64,000 bases of DNA from Chengkuizengella sp. SCS-71B (lineage in GTDB: Bacteria; Bacillota; Bacilli; Paenibacillales; KCTC-33759): assembly GCF_040100845.1 (NCBI RefSeq), contig NZ_JAZHSH010000001.1, forward strand, positions 310,001 through 374,000, in the 5' to 3' direction. The notes under the pieces are model-generated. The model was not told the DNA's origin. It made no database searches and saw only the letters and a list, made by a program, of their open reading frames with translations. Positions 26,200 to 35,659 of the stretch are shown here, piece by piece. The first letter of the stretch is position 1; the number at the start of each line of letters is the position of its first letter. The position numbers and the translations under genes are program-made.

Positions 26200-27599
26200 G
26201 TTTACTAGTCAAAATGTTTACAAATAAAAATGCTAAAGCTGGTAGTTTTTACTTAATAGGTAATTTGTTTAATAAAGCAATTGCTTTTATTACCATTCCG
26301 ATTTTCACGAGATTAATGTCTACTTCGGACTATGGCATAGTTAACACATATTTGTCGTGGGTATCTATCCTGTCTTTAATTGTAGGTCTATCATTAGGTA
26401 ATTCGTTACGCAGTGCTTATATAGATTATAAAGAAGATTTGGAAGGGTATATATCATCAATTTTTTTTCTATCATTGCTTAATTTTATTATTTCATCCAC
26501 ATTAATTATTGTTATATCACATTTCTTTTTTGAAAAATTGGATATTACACTAGTTATTCTCTGTTTAGTACAGTCTTTTATGACATTTATTCTAAATAGT
26601 ATAACTATAAAGTATATGTTGTCAGTAAATTACATAAAAAGGACATTATTACTAGCATTACCTAATGTTATTGTATCAATTTTATCAATATTTTTTTTAA
26701 TAAATATGAATGACAATCAATATTTAGGTAGGATTATACCTTATGTTATAACCACTTCTTTAATAGCAATGTATTACTTGGTGAAAATTTTTATACAAGG
26801 TAAAAAATATATTGATAAGACATATTGGAAATACGCTATTATTCTATCATTACCATTAATTTTTCACGGACTTTCTGCAACAATTTTAAGAACATCAGAC
26901 TTAACAATGCTTACAGCTTTTCGTAGTACATCAGAGGCTGGTATTTATAGTTTAGTGTACAACCTAAGCATGATCTCTTTAGTTATAACATCATCATTAG
27001 AAAGTGTATGGATTCCGTGGTTTAATAAAAAATTATTAGGTGGAGAAAGAGAAAGTATAAATAAAAATGTAAAGATTTATATAGAGTTGGTCGTAATTGC
27101 AATGATAGGGATACTATTAATTAGCCCTGAGGTACTAGTAATTATCGCACCTAAAGAATATTGGAGTGGCGATATTTTAATACCACTAGTGTTACTAGCT
27201 TCTTTTTTCATCTTTTTATATTCTATCAGTGTTAACTTAGAGTACTTCTATAAATCTATTAAAATAATTGCAACTAATACTTTTATAGCTGCAGCTCTTA
27301 ATCTAGTGCTTAACCTTATATTAATACCATCATATGGTTATATAGCGGCTGCTTTTACGACAGTAATTGCTTATGCTGTAACTTTTGGAATTCATTACTA
27401 TGCTGCAAGAAAACTAGATAATCTATTATTTCCATTCAAAATTTATATCAAGCCTATAATAACTATGATCTTAGCAGTAATAATATCTTATCTAATTATA
27501 GATTATGCTATTTTCAGATGGCTAATAGCATTTGTAGGATCATTCATATATATATTAGTTTCATTTAGAAAGAATAGATTCACGGCATTATTGAAGTGA
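26196..27599 (+). CDS. Polysaccharide flippase, Wzx-like
   Basis: 467 residues with about 12-14 membrane helices, MATE/MOP superfamily. The N-terminus KAGSFYLIGNLFNKAIAFIT followed by IPIFTRLMSTSDYGIVNTY is the standard Wzx signature. A TTG start after GAGGGAG overlaps the previous stop. It flips undecaprenyl-linked repeat units to the outside. The C-terminus touches the frame of the next gene. Confidence 0.93.
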   Translation: MSLLVKMFTNKNAKAGSFYLIGNLFNKAIAFITIPIFTRLMSTSDYGIVNTYLSWVSILSLIVGLSLGNSLRSAYIDYKEDLEGYISSIFFLSLLNFIISSTLIIVISHFFFEKLDITLVILCLVQSFMTFILNSITIKYMLSVNYIKRTLLLALPNVIVSILSIFFLINMNDNQYLGRIIPYVITTSLIAMYYLVKIFIQGKKYIDKTYWKYAIILSLPLIFHGLSATILRTSDLTMLTAFRSTSEAGIYSLVYNLSMISLVITSSLESVWIPWFNKKLLGGERESINKNVKIYIELVVIAMIGILLISPEVLVIIAPKEYWSGDILIPLVLLASFFIFLYSISVNLEYFYKSIKIIATNTFIAAALNLVLNLILIPSYGYIAAAFTTVIAYAVTFGIHYYAARKLDNLLFPFKIYIKPIITMILAVIISYLIIDYAIFRWLIAFVGSFIYILVSFRKNRFTALLK

Positions 27600-27625
27600 A
27601 CAAAACAAAGAAAGAAGGAGTAAGA

Positions 27626-28276
27626 ATGAATAAGAAAAAGGTAGTTGCTTTTGTACCGATAAAATTGAATAGTCAAAGGTTACCCAATAAAAACATTTTA
27701 CCAATAGGTGATCAGCCTATGTGTTGGCATATTCTAGATAGTCTTCTAAGAGTAGATAAAATTGATGAAACATATGTATTCTGTAGTGAAAAGAAAGTAA
27801 AAAAATATATCCCCCCAGAAACTTCTTTTCTTAAAAGAGATTCTAGCCTTGATGGTGACTTGGTAAAGGGATTTGAGATTTATGATTCTTTTATTAATCA
27901 AGTAGATGCAGATATCTATATACTAGCTCATACTACTTCACCGTTTATTAAAAGTGACACGATTACACGCGCACTACTAACTATGTTAGATAAAGGTAAA
28001 GATTCTGCTTTTTCAGCACAAAAAATACAGACTTTCGCATGGTATAAAGGTGAGCCAATAAATTATGATTTAAATGACGTTCCACGAACTCAAGACATGG
28101 AACCTTTATACGTAGAAACAAGTGCTTTTTTTATGTTTGAAAAAGAAGTATTTACTAAGCACCGTCGAAGAATTGGTTTTAATCCACATATACAAGAAGT
28201 TGATAGTATCGAGGCGATTGATATTGATACAAAAGAAGATTATGAGTTTGCTTTACGTTTAATAGAAAATAAATAA
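27626..28276 (+). CDS. CMP-ulosonate cytidylyltransferase (NeuA/KdsB-like)
   Basis: 216 residues. It opens with VAFVPIKLNSQRLPNKNILPI (CTP-binding motif as in CMP-sialate/CMP-Kdo synthetases), then DADIYILAHTTSPFIKSDTI, AFSAQKIQTFAWYKG, VETSAFFMFEKEV and VDSIEAIDIDTKEDYEFA. It looks closer to the NeuA/PseF type than to classical KdsB, but the three genes directly downstream make Kdo, so Kdo or a close relative is the likely substrate. ATG 27626 follows AAGGAG. Class certain, exact sugar inferred. Confidence 0.85.
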   Translation: MNKKKVVAFVPIKLNSQRLPNKNILPIGDQPMCWHILDSLLRVDKIDETYVFCSEKKVKKYIPPETSFLKRDSSLDGDLVKGFEIYDSFINQVDADIYILAHTTSPFIKSDTITRALLTMLDKGKDSAFSAQKIQTFAWYKGEPINYDLNDVPRTQDMEPLYVETSAFFMFEKEVFTKHRRRIGFNPHIQEVDSIEAIDIDTKEDYEFALRLIENK

Positions 28277-28292
28277 TAGGAGAGTGTAAATT

Positions 28293-29066
28293 ATGTTGAC
28301 ATTAATTGCAGGTCCGTGTGTAATTGAAAATGAAGAAATGGTTATGCAAGTAGCCGGAGAAATTAATAAAATAACTGATGAATTAGGAGTTGATTATTAT
28401 TTTAAAGCTTCATTTGATAAAGCTAATAGAACTTCAATTAATTCATATAGAGGTCCCGGATTAGAAAAAGGATTAAAGATTTTAAAGAGGATTAAAGACA
28501 CTTATGGTTTAAAAGTAGTAACCGACATACATGAGCCATATCAAGCAGAACCAGTTTCAAAGGTAGTAGATATTATTCAAATTCCTGCATTTCTTTGCCG
28601 TCAAACAGACTTGCTTGTAGCAGCTGCTAAAACAGGAAGAATGATAAATGTAAAAAAAGCTCAATTTTTAGCACCTTGGGATATGAAGAATGTTGTAAAT
28701 AAAATAAAAGAAAGTGGAAACGAAAATATATTACTTTGTGAACGAGGGACTACTTTCGGATATAATAATTTGGTTGTTGATATGACAAGTATTCTTGAGA
28801 TGGGGAAACTTGGATATCCGGTAGTCTTTGATGCAACACACAGTGTCCAAAAACCTGGTGGTAAAGGTGATGCTACAGATGGAAATAGAGAGTATGTTGA
28901 GCATCTAGCAAAGGCTGCTTTAGCAGTAGGTGCGCATGGCTTATTTATGGAGGTTCACCCGGATCCAAAGAATGCTTTGTCTGACGGACCTAACATGGTA
29001 CCACTTAGTGAATTTGAAACAATGTTAAAGAAATTAATAAAAGTATATCAAGCTGTCAATATTTAA
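28293..29066 (+). CDS. kdsA: 3-deoxy-8-phosphooctulonate (Kdo-8-phosphate) synthase KdsA
   Basis: 257 residues. All family landmarks are present: [97 protein letters not shown] and [17 protein letters not shown]. It condenses phosphoenolpyruvate with arabinose 5-phosphate. Cys9 with His183, Glu220 and Asp231 matches the metal ligands of the Aquifex enzyme, so this is the metal-dependent class. Gene order with kdsD and kdsC supports Kdo synthesis in what otherwise looks like a monoderm bacterium. RBS AGGAGAG. Confidence 0.96.
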   Translation: MLTLIAGPCVIENEEMVMQVAGEINKITDELGVDYYFKASFDKANRTSINSYRGPGLEKGLKILKRIKDTYGLKVVTDIHEPYQAEPVSKVVDIIQIPAFLCRQTDLLVAAAKTGRMINVKKAQFLAPWDMKNVVNKIKESGNENILLCERGTTFGYNNLVVDMTSILEMGKLGYPVVFDATHSVQKPGGKGDATDGNREYVEHLAKAALAVGAHGLFMEVHPDPKNALSDGPNMVPLSEFETMLKKLIKVYQAVNI

Positions 29067-29083
29067 ATTGGAGGTTGGGAATT

Positions 29084-30079
29084 ATGGATACCTTATCAGC
29101 AGATAGGAAAGTTATGGACTTTATAGCAGATGCAAAGGAAGTATTTGATACAGAGATTAATGCATTGAAAATTGTAAGAGACAGTCTAGATGATAATTTT
29201 AATCAAATTCTGAAAGCAATTTCAGAGTGCAGTGGGAAAATTATTGTAACAGGCATGGGTAAACCTGGTCATATTGCTCGAAAAATCGCAGCAACAATGG
29301 CAAGCCTAGGAACTCCTGCACTTTTTCTTCATCCTGCTGAAGCACTGCATGGAGATTTAGGCATGATTGGGAAGAATGATGTTGTAATTGCAATTAGTTA
29401 TAGTGGTGAGAGTGAAGAAATCACTAGGATGATTAGCAATATAAAGGCAATTGGAGCAACCCTTATAGGCATTTCTGGGAATAAAGAATCTACTTTAGTT
29501 AAATACAGTGATTATGCTCAAGTTTTTCCTTATTTCAATGAAGCATGTTATTTAAACCTGGCACCAACATCAAGTGCAACGGCTGCATTAGTATATGGTG
29601 ATGCTTTGGCTGTAGTTGCATCTAAAATATACGGATTTAATGAAAAGAATTATGGGTTGTATCATCCGGCTGGCTCTTTAGGTAAAAAATTATTTATTAA
29701 AGTAAAAGATATTATGGCTACTGGTGAAAATAATGCAATTATAAAGTCAGGACTGACATTAAAGAGTGCAATAGTTGAAATGGGGAAAAAAGGCTTAGGA
29801 ATGATTACTATTGTAAACAATGATAATAATATTTTAGGTGTCGTTACCGATGGTGATTTAAGACGTCAGCTTGAGCAAGGTGTTGATGTTTATGATTTAT
29901 TAGTTGATGAAATCATGTCGAAAAATCCAGTTGTTTTAAATGAAGAAGATATGGCAGTTGAGGCATTACAGATTCTAAAAGAGAAAAATATATCAAGTGC
30001 CCCTGTTCTTAACAGTAAAAGCAAAGTTATAGGCACAATTAGACTTAGAGACATCTTAAATGAAGGAATTGTAATATGA
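29084..30079 (+). CDS. kdsD: Arabinose-5-phosphate isomerase KdsD (KpsF/GutQ family)
   Basis: 331 residues. SIS domain at ~30-190 (KIIVTGMGKPGHIARKIAAT, LHPAEALHGDLGMI, AISYSGESEE, LAPTSSATAALVYGDALAV, YHPAGSLGKKL) followed by two CBS domains (MITIVNNDNNILGVVTDGDL, and SSAPVLNSKSKVIGTIRLRD). It converts ribulose 5-phosphate to the arabinose 5-phosphate used by KdsA. ATG 29084 is nine bases after GGAGG. Its stop overlaps the kdsC start. Confidence 0.95.
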   Translation: MDTLSADRKVMDFIADAKEVFDTEINALKIVRDSLDDNFNQILKAISECSGKIIVTGMGKPGHIARKIAATMASLGTPALFLHPAEALHGDLGMIGKNDVVIAISYSGESEEITRMISNIKAIGATLIGISGNKESTLVKYSDYAQVFPYFNEACYLNLAPTSSATAALVYGDALAVVASKIYGFNEKNYGLYHPAGSLGKKLFIKVKDIMATGENNAIIKSGLTLKSAIVEMGKKGLGMITIVNNDNNILGVVTDGDLRRQLEQGVDVYDLLVDEIMSKNPVVLNEEDMAVEALQILKEKNISSAPVLNSKSKVIGTIRLRDILNEGIVI

Positions 30080-30534
30080 TGATTAGATTACTTGTTATGG
30101 ATGTAGATGGAACTCTTACTGATGGGAAGATATATGTTGGATCAGAAGGAGAAATAATGAAATCCTTTAATGTAAAGGATGGACTTGGAATTAATAAATT
30201 ACATGATTTTGGAATAATACCTGTAATTATTACTGGGCGTCAATCTAAAATTCTTACGCACCGCGCAAATGAATTAAATATTACTGATGTTTATCAAGGT
30301 ATAGATAGTAAATTAGATATATTAAAACAAATTTCTGATAAATATGAATGTGATTTTAGTGAGATTGCATATATAGGCGATGATGAAAATGACTTAGATT
30401 GTATGAGATTATGCGCAATGAAGGGATGCCCAGCAGATGCGGTAAAAGAAGTTAAGAAAATAGCAGACTTCGTCTCTCAGCAGAGTGGGGGTAACGGTGC
30501 GGTCAGAGAATTTATAGAATTTATTATTAGTTGA
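30076..30534 (+). CDS. kdsC: Kdo-8-phosphate phosphatase KdsC
   Basis: 152 residues, capless HAD phosphatase. Seen: LVMDVDGTLTDGKIYV (nucleophile and acid Asp), FNVKDGLGINKL, PVIITGRQS, VYQGIDSKLDIL and AYIGDDENDLDCM. The KDGLGI and YQG-x-x-K patterns are typical of KdsC rather than other HAD proteins. It frees Kdo for CMP activation. Coupled to kdsD by a four-base overlap. Confidence 0.93.
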   Translation: MMIRLLVMDVDGTLTDGKIYVGSEGEIMKSFNVKDGLGINKLHDFGIIPVIITGRQSKILTHRANELNITDVYQGIDSKLDILKQISDKYECDFSEIAYIGDDENDLDCMRLCAMKGCPADAVKEVKKIADFVSQQSGGNGAVREFIEFIIS

Positions 30535-30644
30535 TTTAAGTTAGACGCTTTTTAGAAAATTCCTTTTATCTTTAACATTATCAAATAATATATCTATACA
30601 CCAAGTGTGTAGAAAAGAGAAATTAAAATAGAGAGGGTATTTTA

Positions 30645-31811
30645 ATGAAAATAACTATTGCTGGCATTGGTTATGTAGGATTATCAAATGCAATTTTATT
30701 AGCACAACAAAATGAAGTAGTAGCATTAGATATTATCCAAGAAAAAGTTAATATGATTAATAATAAAAAATCTTCAATTATGGATAATGAGATTGAAAAG
30801 TTTTTAGCTTCGGGAGAATTAAATTTAAGGGCAACTACGGATAATTGCAAAGCATTCAAAGACGCTGATTATGTCGTTATTTCTACACCAACAAATTATG
30901 ATCCAGAAAAAAACTATTTTAATACAAGAACAATTGAAGCAGTGATTGCCAATGTGTTATCAATTAATCCAGAAGCAATAATGGTAATAAAATCAACAGT
31001 ACCAGTAGGATATACAGAGAAAGTTAAGGAAAAGTTTGAAACGGATAATATCATTTTCTCACCAGAGTTTTTGAGAGAAGGAAAGGCATTATATGATAAC
31101 TTATATCCTTCTCGTATAATTGTTGGTGAGCAGACTGATAGAGCCAAGGTCTTTGCTGATTTGTTAGTTCAAGGAGCTATAAAAAAAGATATTCCTGTGC
31201 TATTTACTAATTCAACAGAAGCAGAGGCTATTAAACTATTTGCCAATACTTACCTAGCTATGAGAGTTGCGTTCTTTAATGAGCTAGATTCATATGCAGA
31301 GGTAAGAGAACTAGATACAAAACAAATTATCGATGGTGTTGGGCTTGACCCTCGTATAGGTAATCATTATAATAATCCTTCCTTTGGTTATGGTGGGTAC
31401 TGTCTCCCTAAAGATACAAAACAGTTGTTAGCTAATTATATGGATGTTCCAAATAATATTATGACAGCAATTGTTGATGCAAATAGGACAAGAAAAGACC
31501 ATATTGCAGAAATGATAATAAAGAGAAATTCTAAGGTAGTAGGTATCTATAGACTTACAATGAAATTGGATTCAGATAATTTTAGGAAATCTGCAATTCA
31601 AGGTGTAATGAAACGTATTAAAGCAAAAGGTATCGAAGTTGTTGTGTATGAACCAGCTCTTCATGAAGAGAGATTCTTTAATTCTAAAGTAATAAACAAT
31701 TTAGAAAAGTTTAAGGAAATTTCAGATGTGATTGTGGCAAATCGATTAACTGATGAATTACAAGAAATAAAGGAGAAAGTATATACAAGGGACTTGTTTA
31801 GTAGAGATTAA
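30645..31811 (+). CDS. ugd: UDP-glucose 6-dehydrogenase (copy 1)
   Basis: 388 residues, the short form like E. coli Ugd. NAD loop [56 protein letters not shown]; the catalytic Cys in [19 protein letters not shown]. It makes UDP-glucuronate. The copy at 46795 has the same length and is very similar. BY-kinases activate Ugd in B. subtilis and E. coli, so control by the kinase at 13858 is plausible. Confidence 0.95.
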   Translation: MKITIAGIGYVGLSNAILLAQQNEVVALDIIQEKVNMINNKKSSIMDNEIEKFLASGELNLRATTDNCKAFKDADYVVISTPTNYDPEKNYFNTRTIEAVIANVLSINPEAIMVIKSTVPVGYTEKVKEKFETDNIIFSPEFLREGKALYDNLYPSRIIVGEQTDRAKVFADLLVQGAIKKDIPVLFTNSTEAEAIKLFANTYLAMRVAFFNELDSYAEVRELDTKQIIDGVGLDPRIGNHYNNPSFGYGGYCLPKDTKQLLANYMDVPNNIMTAIVDANRTRKDHIAEMIIKRNSKVVGIYRLTMKLDSDNFRKSAIQGVMKRIKAKGIEVVVYEPALHEERFFNSKVINNLEKFKEISDVIVANRLTDELQEIKEKVYTRDLFSRD

Positions 31812-31982
31812 TTTTGAAGAAGTTTTTTATTGTGCTGTTCTAAATGTAAAACAAGAAATTTAGTGTAGTTTGAACAGGATTATTTACTGTTTGGTTGCTT
31901 GGTATTTTAAAGAGCAAATATGGATAAGTTAACAAACTAAAATTTTTTAAAACAGATTGAATATTTGAATGGAGAGACGTTC

Positions 31983-32386
31983 ATGAATTTTAGCGAAATA
32001 AGGGCATAATTAAATAAGAGTAATGATGATGAAAAAACTGTTTTAATTTCAGTGTTTACTCTTATTTTAATAAAAATTCTCATGCCTCCACTAACAATTT
32101 TATAATGCTATTTATCTCTTATATAATGTGTCATTATAAAAGTAAGACAAAATATCAAGGGATAAAGTCCTAAAAAAAATTATTTTAGAACAATACGTCC
32201 TATTTACGGAGATTGAAATTAAAGATATACAATTACTTATTAAGTATTACATTAGTGTTTGAAAATGAAAGAGATATTATAAGAGAATTAGAAAATCTAA
32301 ATGAAGTTTTATCTAAAAGGAATATGAGAAAACAAAAGAAGAGTTATCAAAATGATAAAATACTTCTAGAGGCATATTCTATGTAG
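31983..32386 (+). pseudogene. Decayed ORF, unknown small membrane protein
   Basis: An ATG after GGAGAG opens MNFSEIRA then a stop. Reading through stops and at least two frame changes gives DEKTVLISVFTLILIKILM, IMLFISYIMCHYKSKTKYQG, EQYVLFTEIEIKDIQLLIKY and FENERDIIRELENLNEVLSK. It looks like a formerly ~130-residue membrane protein with a charged tail. No family recognised. Confidence 0.4.
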
Positions 32387-32523
32387 TATAAGATAAAGTT
32401 CTCAATTAAGTATGAAATCTAAATGTGGGACCTTTCTGTCAACTAGATAAATTTATACCTAGGTTTAAGTGTACACAGTAAAGGTGTGGAACGACGATAG
32501 TATTTTGAAGGTGAGGGGACAAA

Positions 32524-33174
32524 GTGCACTTAAAGAAGCTAATTCCAATATCGGTAAAGAGATATTGGAAACTACAGAAGTTAAGGAAAAAATTCCCGGA
32601 TAGTATTATACAGACACATAAAGTAGGTGAAGATGTTTCTTTAGGTTTGGGTTCAGCACTAGGTATAGGAGTAGATATTAGAAATAAAGTTAAAATTGGA
32701 AAGTACTCTTATATTAATCCTGGAACAATTGTAGCTTCAGGAATATTAGGTAATTATTGCTCAGTTGGATACAATTGTCAAATAGGGATGTTTGAACATC
32801 CGGTACATCATATGTCTACTTCTCCACATATTTATCATAAGGATAGAAGTTTATTAAATATTCATACCTGGGATGAAATCACTAATCCACCCATTATAGG
32901 GAATGATGTGTGGATAGGCAGCAATGTATTAGTTTTACAAGGGGTTAATATTGGAAACGGAGCGATAATTGCGGGAGGGTCTGTTGTAACTAAAAATGTC
33001 AGACCTTATAGTGTTGTGGCAGGTGTTCCAGCAAAATTTATCAAAAAAAGATTTGATGAAAAGTATATAGACTTTTTAGAAAACTTAAAATGGTGGGATT
33101 TAACTACTAAAGAACTTACTCAGTACAAATTATACTTTGAAGCTAAGGATAAGTGGGTAGATTTGGTTAAATAA
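32524..33174 (+). CDS. Hexapeptide-repeat acetyltransferase (CatB/VatD-like)
   Basis: 216 residues. Left-handed beta-helix repeats run from ~45 (VKIGKYSYINPGTIVASGIL, GNYCSVGYNCQIG). The loop with HPVHHMSTSPHIYH, then IGNDVWIGSNVLVLQGVNIG, GGSVVTKNVRPY, VVAGVPAKFIKKRF and a C-terminal helix (LENLKWWDLTTKEL) are typical of xenobiotic-type acetyltransferases in polysaccharide loci. GTG start after GAGGGGACAAA. It probably modifies a repeat-unit sugar. Confidence 0.87.
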   Translation: MHLKKLIPISVKRYWKLQKLRKKFPDSIIQTHKVGEDVSLGLGSALGIGVDIRNKVKIGKYSYINPGTIVASGILGNYCSVGYNCQIGMFEHPVHHMSTSPHIYHKDRSLLNIHTWDEITNPPIIGNDVWIGSNVLVLQGVNIGNGAIIAGGSVVTKNVRPYSVVAGVPAKFIKKRFDEKYIDFLENLKWWDLTTKELTQYKLYFEAKDKWVDLVK

Positions 33175-33337
33175 ATTATTAAATTCTATTTGAAATTTGT
33201 TGTTTTTATAATTTAGATGAAGAAACGTTAGTGGATATATAATAAGTAGCTCTCTTCTTAATATTAAACTAATATTTTTTTATTGTTAAAAGTAGATGAA
33301 CGCGGAAAAGCTAAATATATTGGAGAGGAGAACTTAA

Positions 33338-34336
33338 ATGAATATACTTGTAACAGGTGGCACTGGATATATTGGCTCGCATACCTGTGTAGCTTTATTA
33401 GAAGCAGGGTATAATATAATCGTAGCTGATAATCTTTGTAATAGTAGGGTTGAGGCTATAGATAAAATACAGCAGATAACGAATGAAGATGTTACTTTTT
33501 ATCAAATAGATGTAATAGAAGAAAAATCTGTGGAAACTCTTTTTAGTAAACATAAACTAGATGGAGTCATTCATTTTGCTGGTCTTAAAGCGGTCGGTGA
33601 ATCAGTAAAAATACCAATATCATATTACTACAACAACATAGTTAGTACTATGGTTCTTGCTAAGGCTTGCCAAAAATTTGGTGTTAAACGATTTGTTTTT
33701 AGTTCATCTGCAACAGTATATGGAGACAACACTGTACCTTTTGTAGAAACAATGGACCTTTTACCTACTACAAATCCATACGGTGAAACAAAAGCCATGA
33801 GTGAGAAGATTCTAACGGATATAGCTAAAGCAAATCCAGAATTTTCAGTTGCTCTTCTTCGCTACTTTAATCCAGTAGGTGCCCATGCAAATGGTTTAAT
33901 TGGTGAAGCACCTAATGGTATTCCAAATAATCTTATGCCTTATGTTACTCAAGTTGCCAAAGGAAAACTGGATAAACTTAGGGTTTTTGGAAATGACTAT
34001 CCAACAACAGACGGTACCGGTGTAAGAGATTATATTCATGTGTTGGATCTGGCAGAAGGACATGTTGCAGCGTTAGATAATCTCAAGGAAGGTGCTCATA
34101 TTTATAACTTGGGAACTGGAAAAGGTACTAGTGTGCTAGAGTTAGTAAAAGCATTTGAAGATGCTAATGGTATTGAAGTTCCTTATGAAATAGTTGATCG
34201 TAGACCTGGAGATGTTGCTTCATGCTATGCTGATGTTTCAAAAGCTAAGAAAGAATTTGGTTGGACAGCTAAACGTGATATTATTGCAATGTGCCGCGAT
34301 GCATGGCGATTTGAGAAAAATTTAAAGAGTTATTAG
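33338..34336 (+). CDS. galE: UDP-glucose 4-epimerase
   Basis: 332 residues, extended SDR. Seen: ILVTGGTGYIGSHTCVALLE, DVIEEKSVE, VIHFAGLKAVGESV, FSSSATVYG, NPYGETKAM (catalytic Tyr-x3-Lys), LRYFNPVGAH, GTGVRDYIHVLDLAEGH and YNLGTGKG. It interconverts UDP-glucose and UDP-galactose. Last gene of the first locus. RBS GGAGAGGAG. Confidence 0.96.
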   Translation: MNILVTGGTGYIGSHTCVALLEAGYNIIVADNLCNSRVEAIDKIQQITNEDVTFYQIDVIEEKSVETLFSKHKLDGVIHFAGLKAVGESVKIPISYYYNNIVSTMVLAKACQKFGVKRFVFSSSATVYGDNTVPFVETMDLLPTTNPYGETKAMSEKILTDIAKANPEFSVALLRYFNPVGAHANGLIGEAPNGIPNNLMPYVTQVAKGKLDKLRVFGNDYPTTDGTGVRDYIHVLDLAEGHVAALDNLKEGAHIYNLGTGKGTSVLELVKAFEDANGIEVPYEIVDRRPGDVASCYADVSKAKKEFGWTAKRDIIAMCRDAWRFEKNLKSY

Positions 34337-34810
34337 AAACAAAATAGAGATGTTATTGCCGGTCAAGCTGAAATGATGTACTCCCTTTTGAGTAGATAAC
34401 TAAATAAAAGAAGTGAATATAAATTGTTTTGAGGATTTTTAAAATTAACAAAAAAGACTTTATTTGGAGTGGCGAGCATGATAGTTGAGTCTACTTGCGA
34501 TACATTTTGTTAAAAAGTATCCAACCCATAGTGCCTACATAAGCTCTTCTATGTCAAGTCGTCTCTCGCTTCTACTTTCACGTTAAAAGTTCAGGCTGAA
34601 TCCGATTCTTAAAATGATACCTGTTGTGATATACATTGTTTTGATTTTTTAACGTCATAGACCATTACTACGATGTTTCCTTCGTAGCAAGATAAATAAT
34701 TTTTCTTAAACCTCATCTGATGGACAAGTTGTTTTTAATTTCACGCTCTTCAATTAATTATAATTAGATCATTATTCAATAAACAAATTATCTTAGTCAA
34801 TTAAATAGTG
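34337..34810. other. Intergenic region, no gene seen
   Basis: 474 bases between galE and a convergent acyltransferase. Both strands show only short broken frames with no family I can name. It may be decayed coding sequence beside the IS110 insertion. A small CTACGA/TCGTAG hairpin lies near 34670-34690. Confidence 0.4.
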
Positions 34811-35359
34811 TTACTTTTTTATTAATAAATCTTGATTGTTTAATAAATATATTCTTTTTTCTTCAAATGATAATCCTTTTGTATTCAGTGCATTTTCCAA
34901 GTATTTTTCTTTGTAATTCACTATACTACCGATCGGTTTTGCAGGATTACCTGCTATTATTAAGCCTTCTTGCTTAAAACTTTTGGTTACAACGCTTCCA
35001 GATCCAACAATAATATTGTCAACTAACTCAATGCCTGGCAAAATTAAACTATTTTGTCCAATAAAGCAATTATTACCTATTTTTATTCTGCCAAATAAAT
35101 CTGTAGAGTTTGGAATTACTTTTGACGCAGAATTATCATGTGTTGTAAATTTAACACCAGTACTAATAGTTACATCGTCACCAAATTCAAGCAGATATGG
35201 CTCAGCAGAAATAAGTGGAGAAAATGCTCTCATATTTTTACCTATTTTAACGCCACAATCCATATAATATCGTACTTTTATCTCCATAGGATCTTTTTTT
35301 AAAATAAACTTATAAAATATAATTTTTAAATAAAAATTTAATCGTTTTAATCTTGACAT
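34811..35359 (-). CDS. Hexapeptide-repeat acyltransferase
   Basis: About 182 residues. Seen: GVKIGKNMRAFSPLISAEPY, LLEFGDDVTISTGVKFTTHD (catalytic His), IKIGNNCFIGQNSLILPGIE, DNIIVGSGSVVTKSF and IIAGNPAKPIGSI. The frame continues to 35512, but those bases belong to the noncoding left end of the IS110 element, so I use the ATG at 35359 (AAAGGA 12 bases upstream); an ATG at 35371 is the alternative. The insertion may have removed its promoter. Confidence 0.8.
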   Translation of the reverse strand: MSRLKRLNFYLKIIFYKFILKKDPMEIKVRYYMDCGVKIGKNMRAFSPLISAEPYLLEFGDDVTISTGVKFTTHDNSASKVIPNSTDLFGRIKIGNNCFIGQNSLILPGIELVDNIIVGSGSVVTKSFKQEGLIIAGNPAKPIGSIVNYKEKYLENALNTKGLSFEEKRIYLLNNQDLLIKK

Positions 35360-35435
35360 AATGAGTATCATTCCTTTCGCTGTGCTCAAGGCATAAAAAT
35401 TAATGAAAGTTCCTTCCTCCAACTTTCTCGTTTGG

Positions 35436-35444
35436 TGATATAAT
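35436..35444 (+). promoter_or_regulatory. Extended -10 promoter in the IS110 left end
   Basis: TGATATAAT. Initiation seven bases downstream falls at about 35451, exactly where the inverted arm GGATAAGCAGA begins. Confidence 0.5.
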
Positions 35445-35450
35445 GTATTC

Positions 35451-35632
35451 GGATAAGCAGATACACTACAGAGCACGGGGAGGTGAGTGGTGCAGTTCAA
35501 TACTGCCCGCATAATAAGATGTGCCGTTTGCTATTTTTAAGTACAAATAAGTGTGACATAGAGCACGTAAACTAATCCTTGTATAAACAATTCCCGTTTA
35601 TTGCATAGCAAACAGTCAATGTCTGCTTATCC
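35451..35632 (+). ncRNA. Candidate bridge RNA of the IS110-family element
   Basis: The ~180-base noncoding stretch before the transposase is closed by GGATAAGCAGA (35451-35461) and TCTGCTTATCC (35622-35632). Inside it are GTTTGCTAT (35526-35534) with ATAGCAAAC (35605-35613), and the hairpin GCAGT/ACTGC near 35492-35506. Members of the IS110 group encode a structured guide RNA of about this length upstream of the recombinase gene. The structure is seen; the function is inferred. Confidence 0.55.
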
Positions 35633-35659
35633 ACTATAAACTTTGGCGGGGATGTGTTT

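Noticed and set aside
35360-35512. N-terminal extension of the acyltransferase
   Set aside because: It is encoded by the noncoding IS110 left end and has no similarity to the family.
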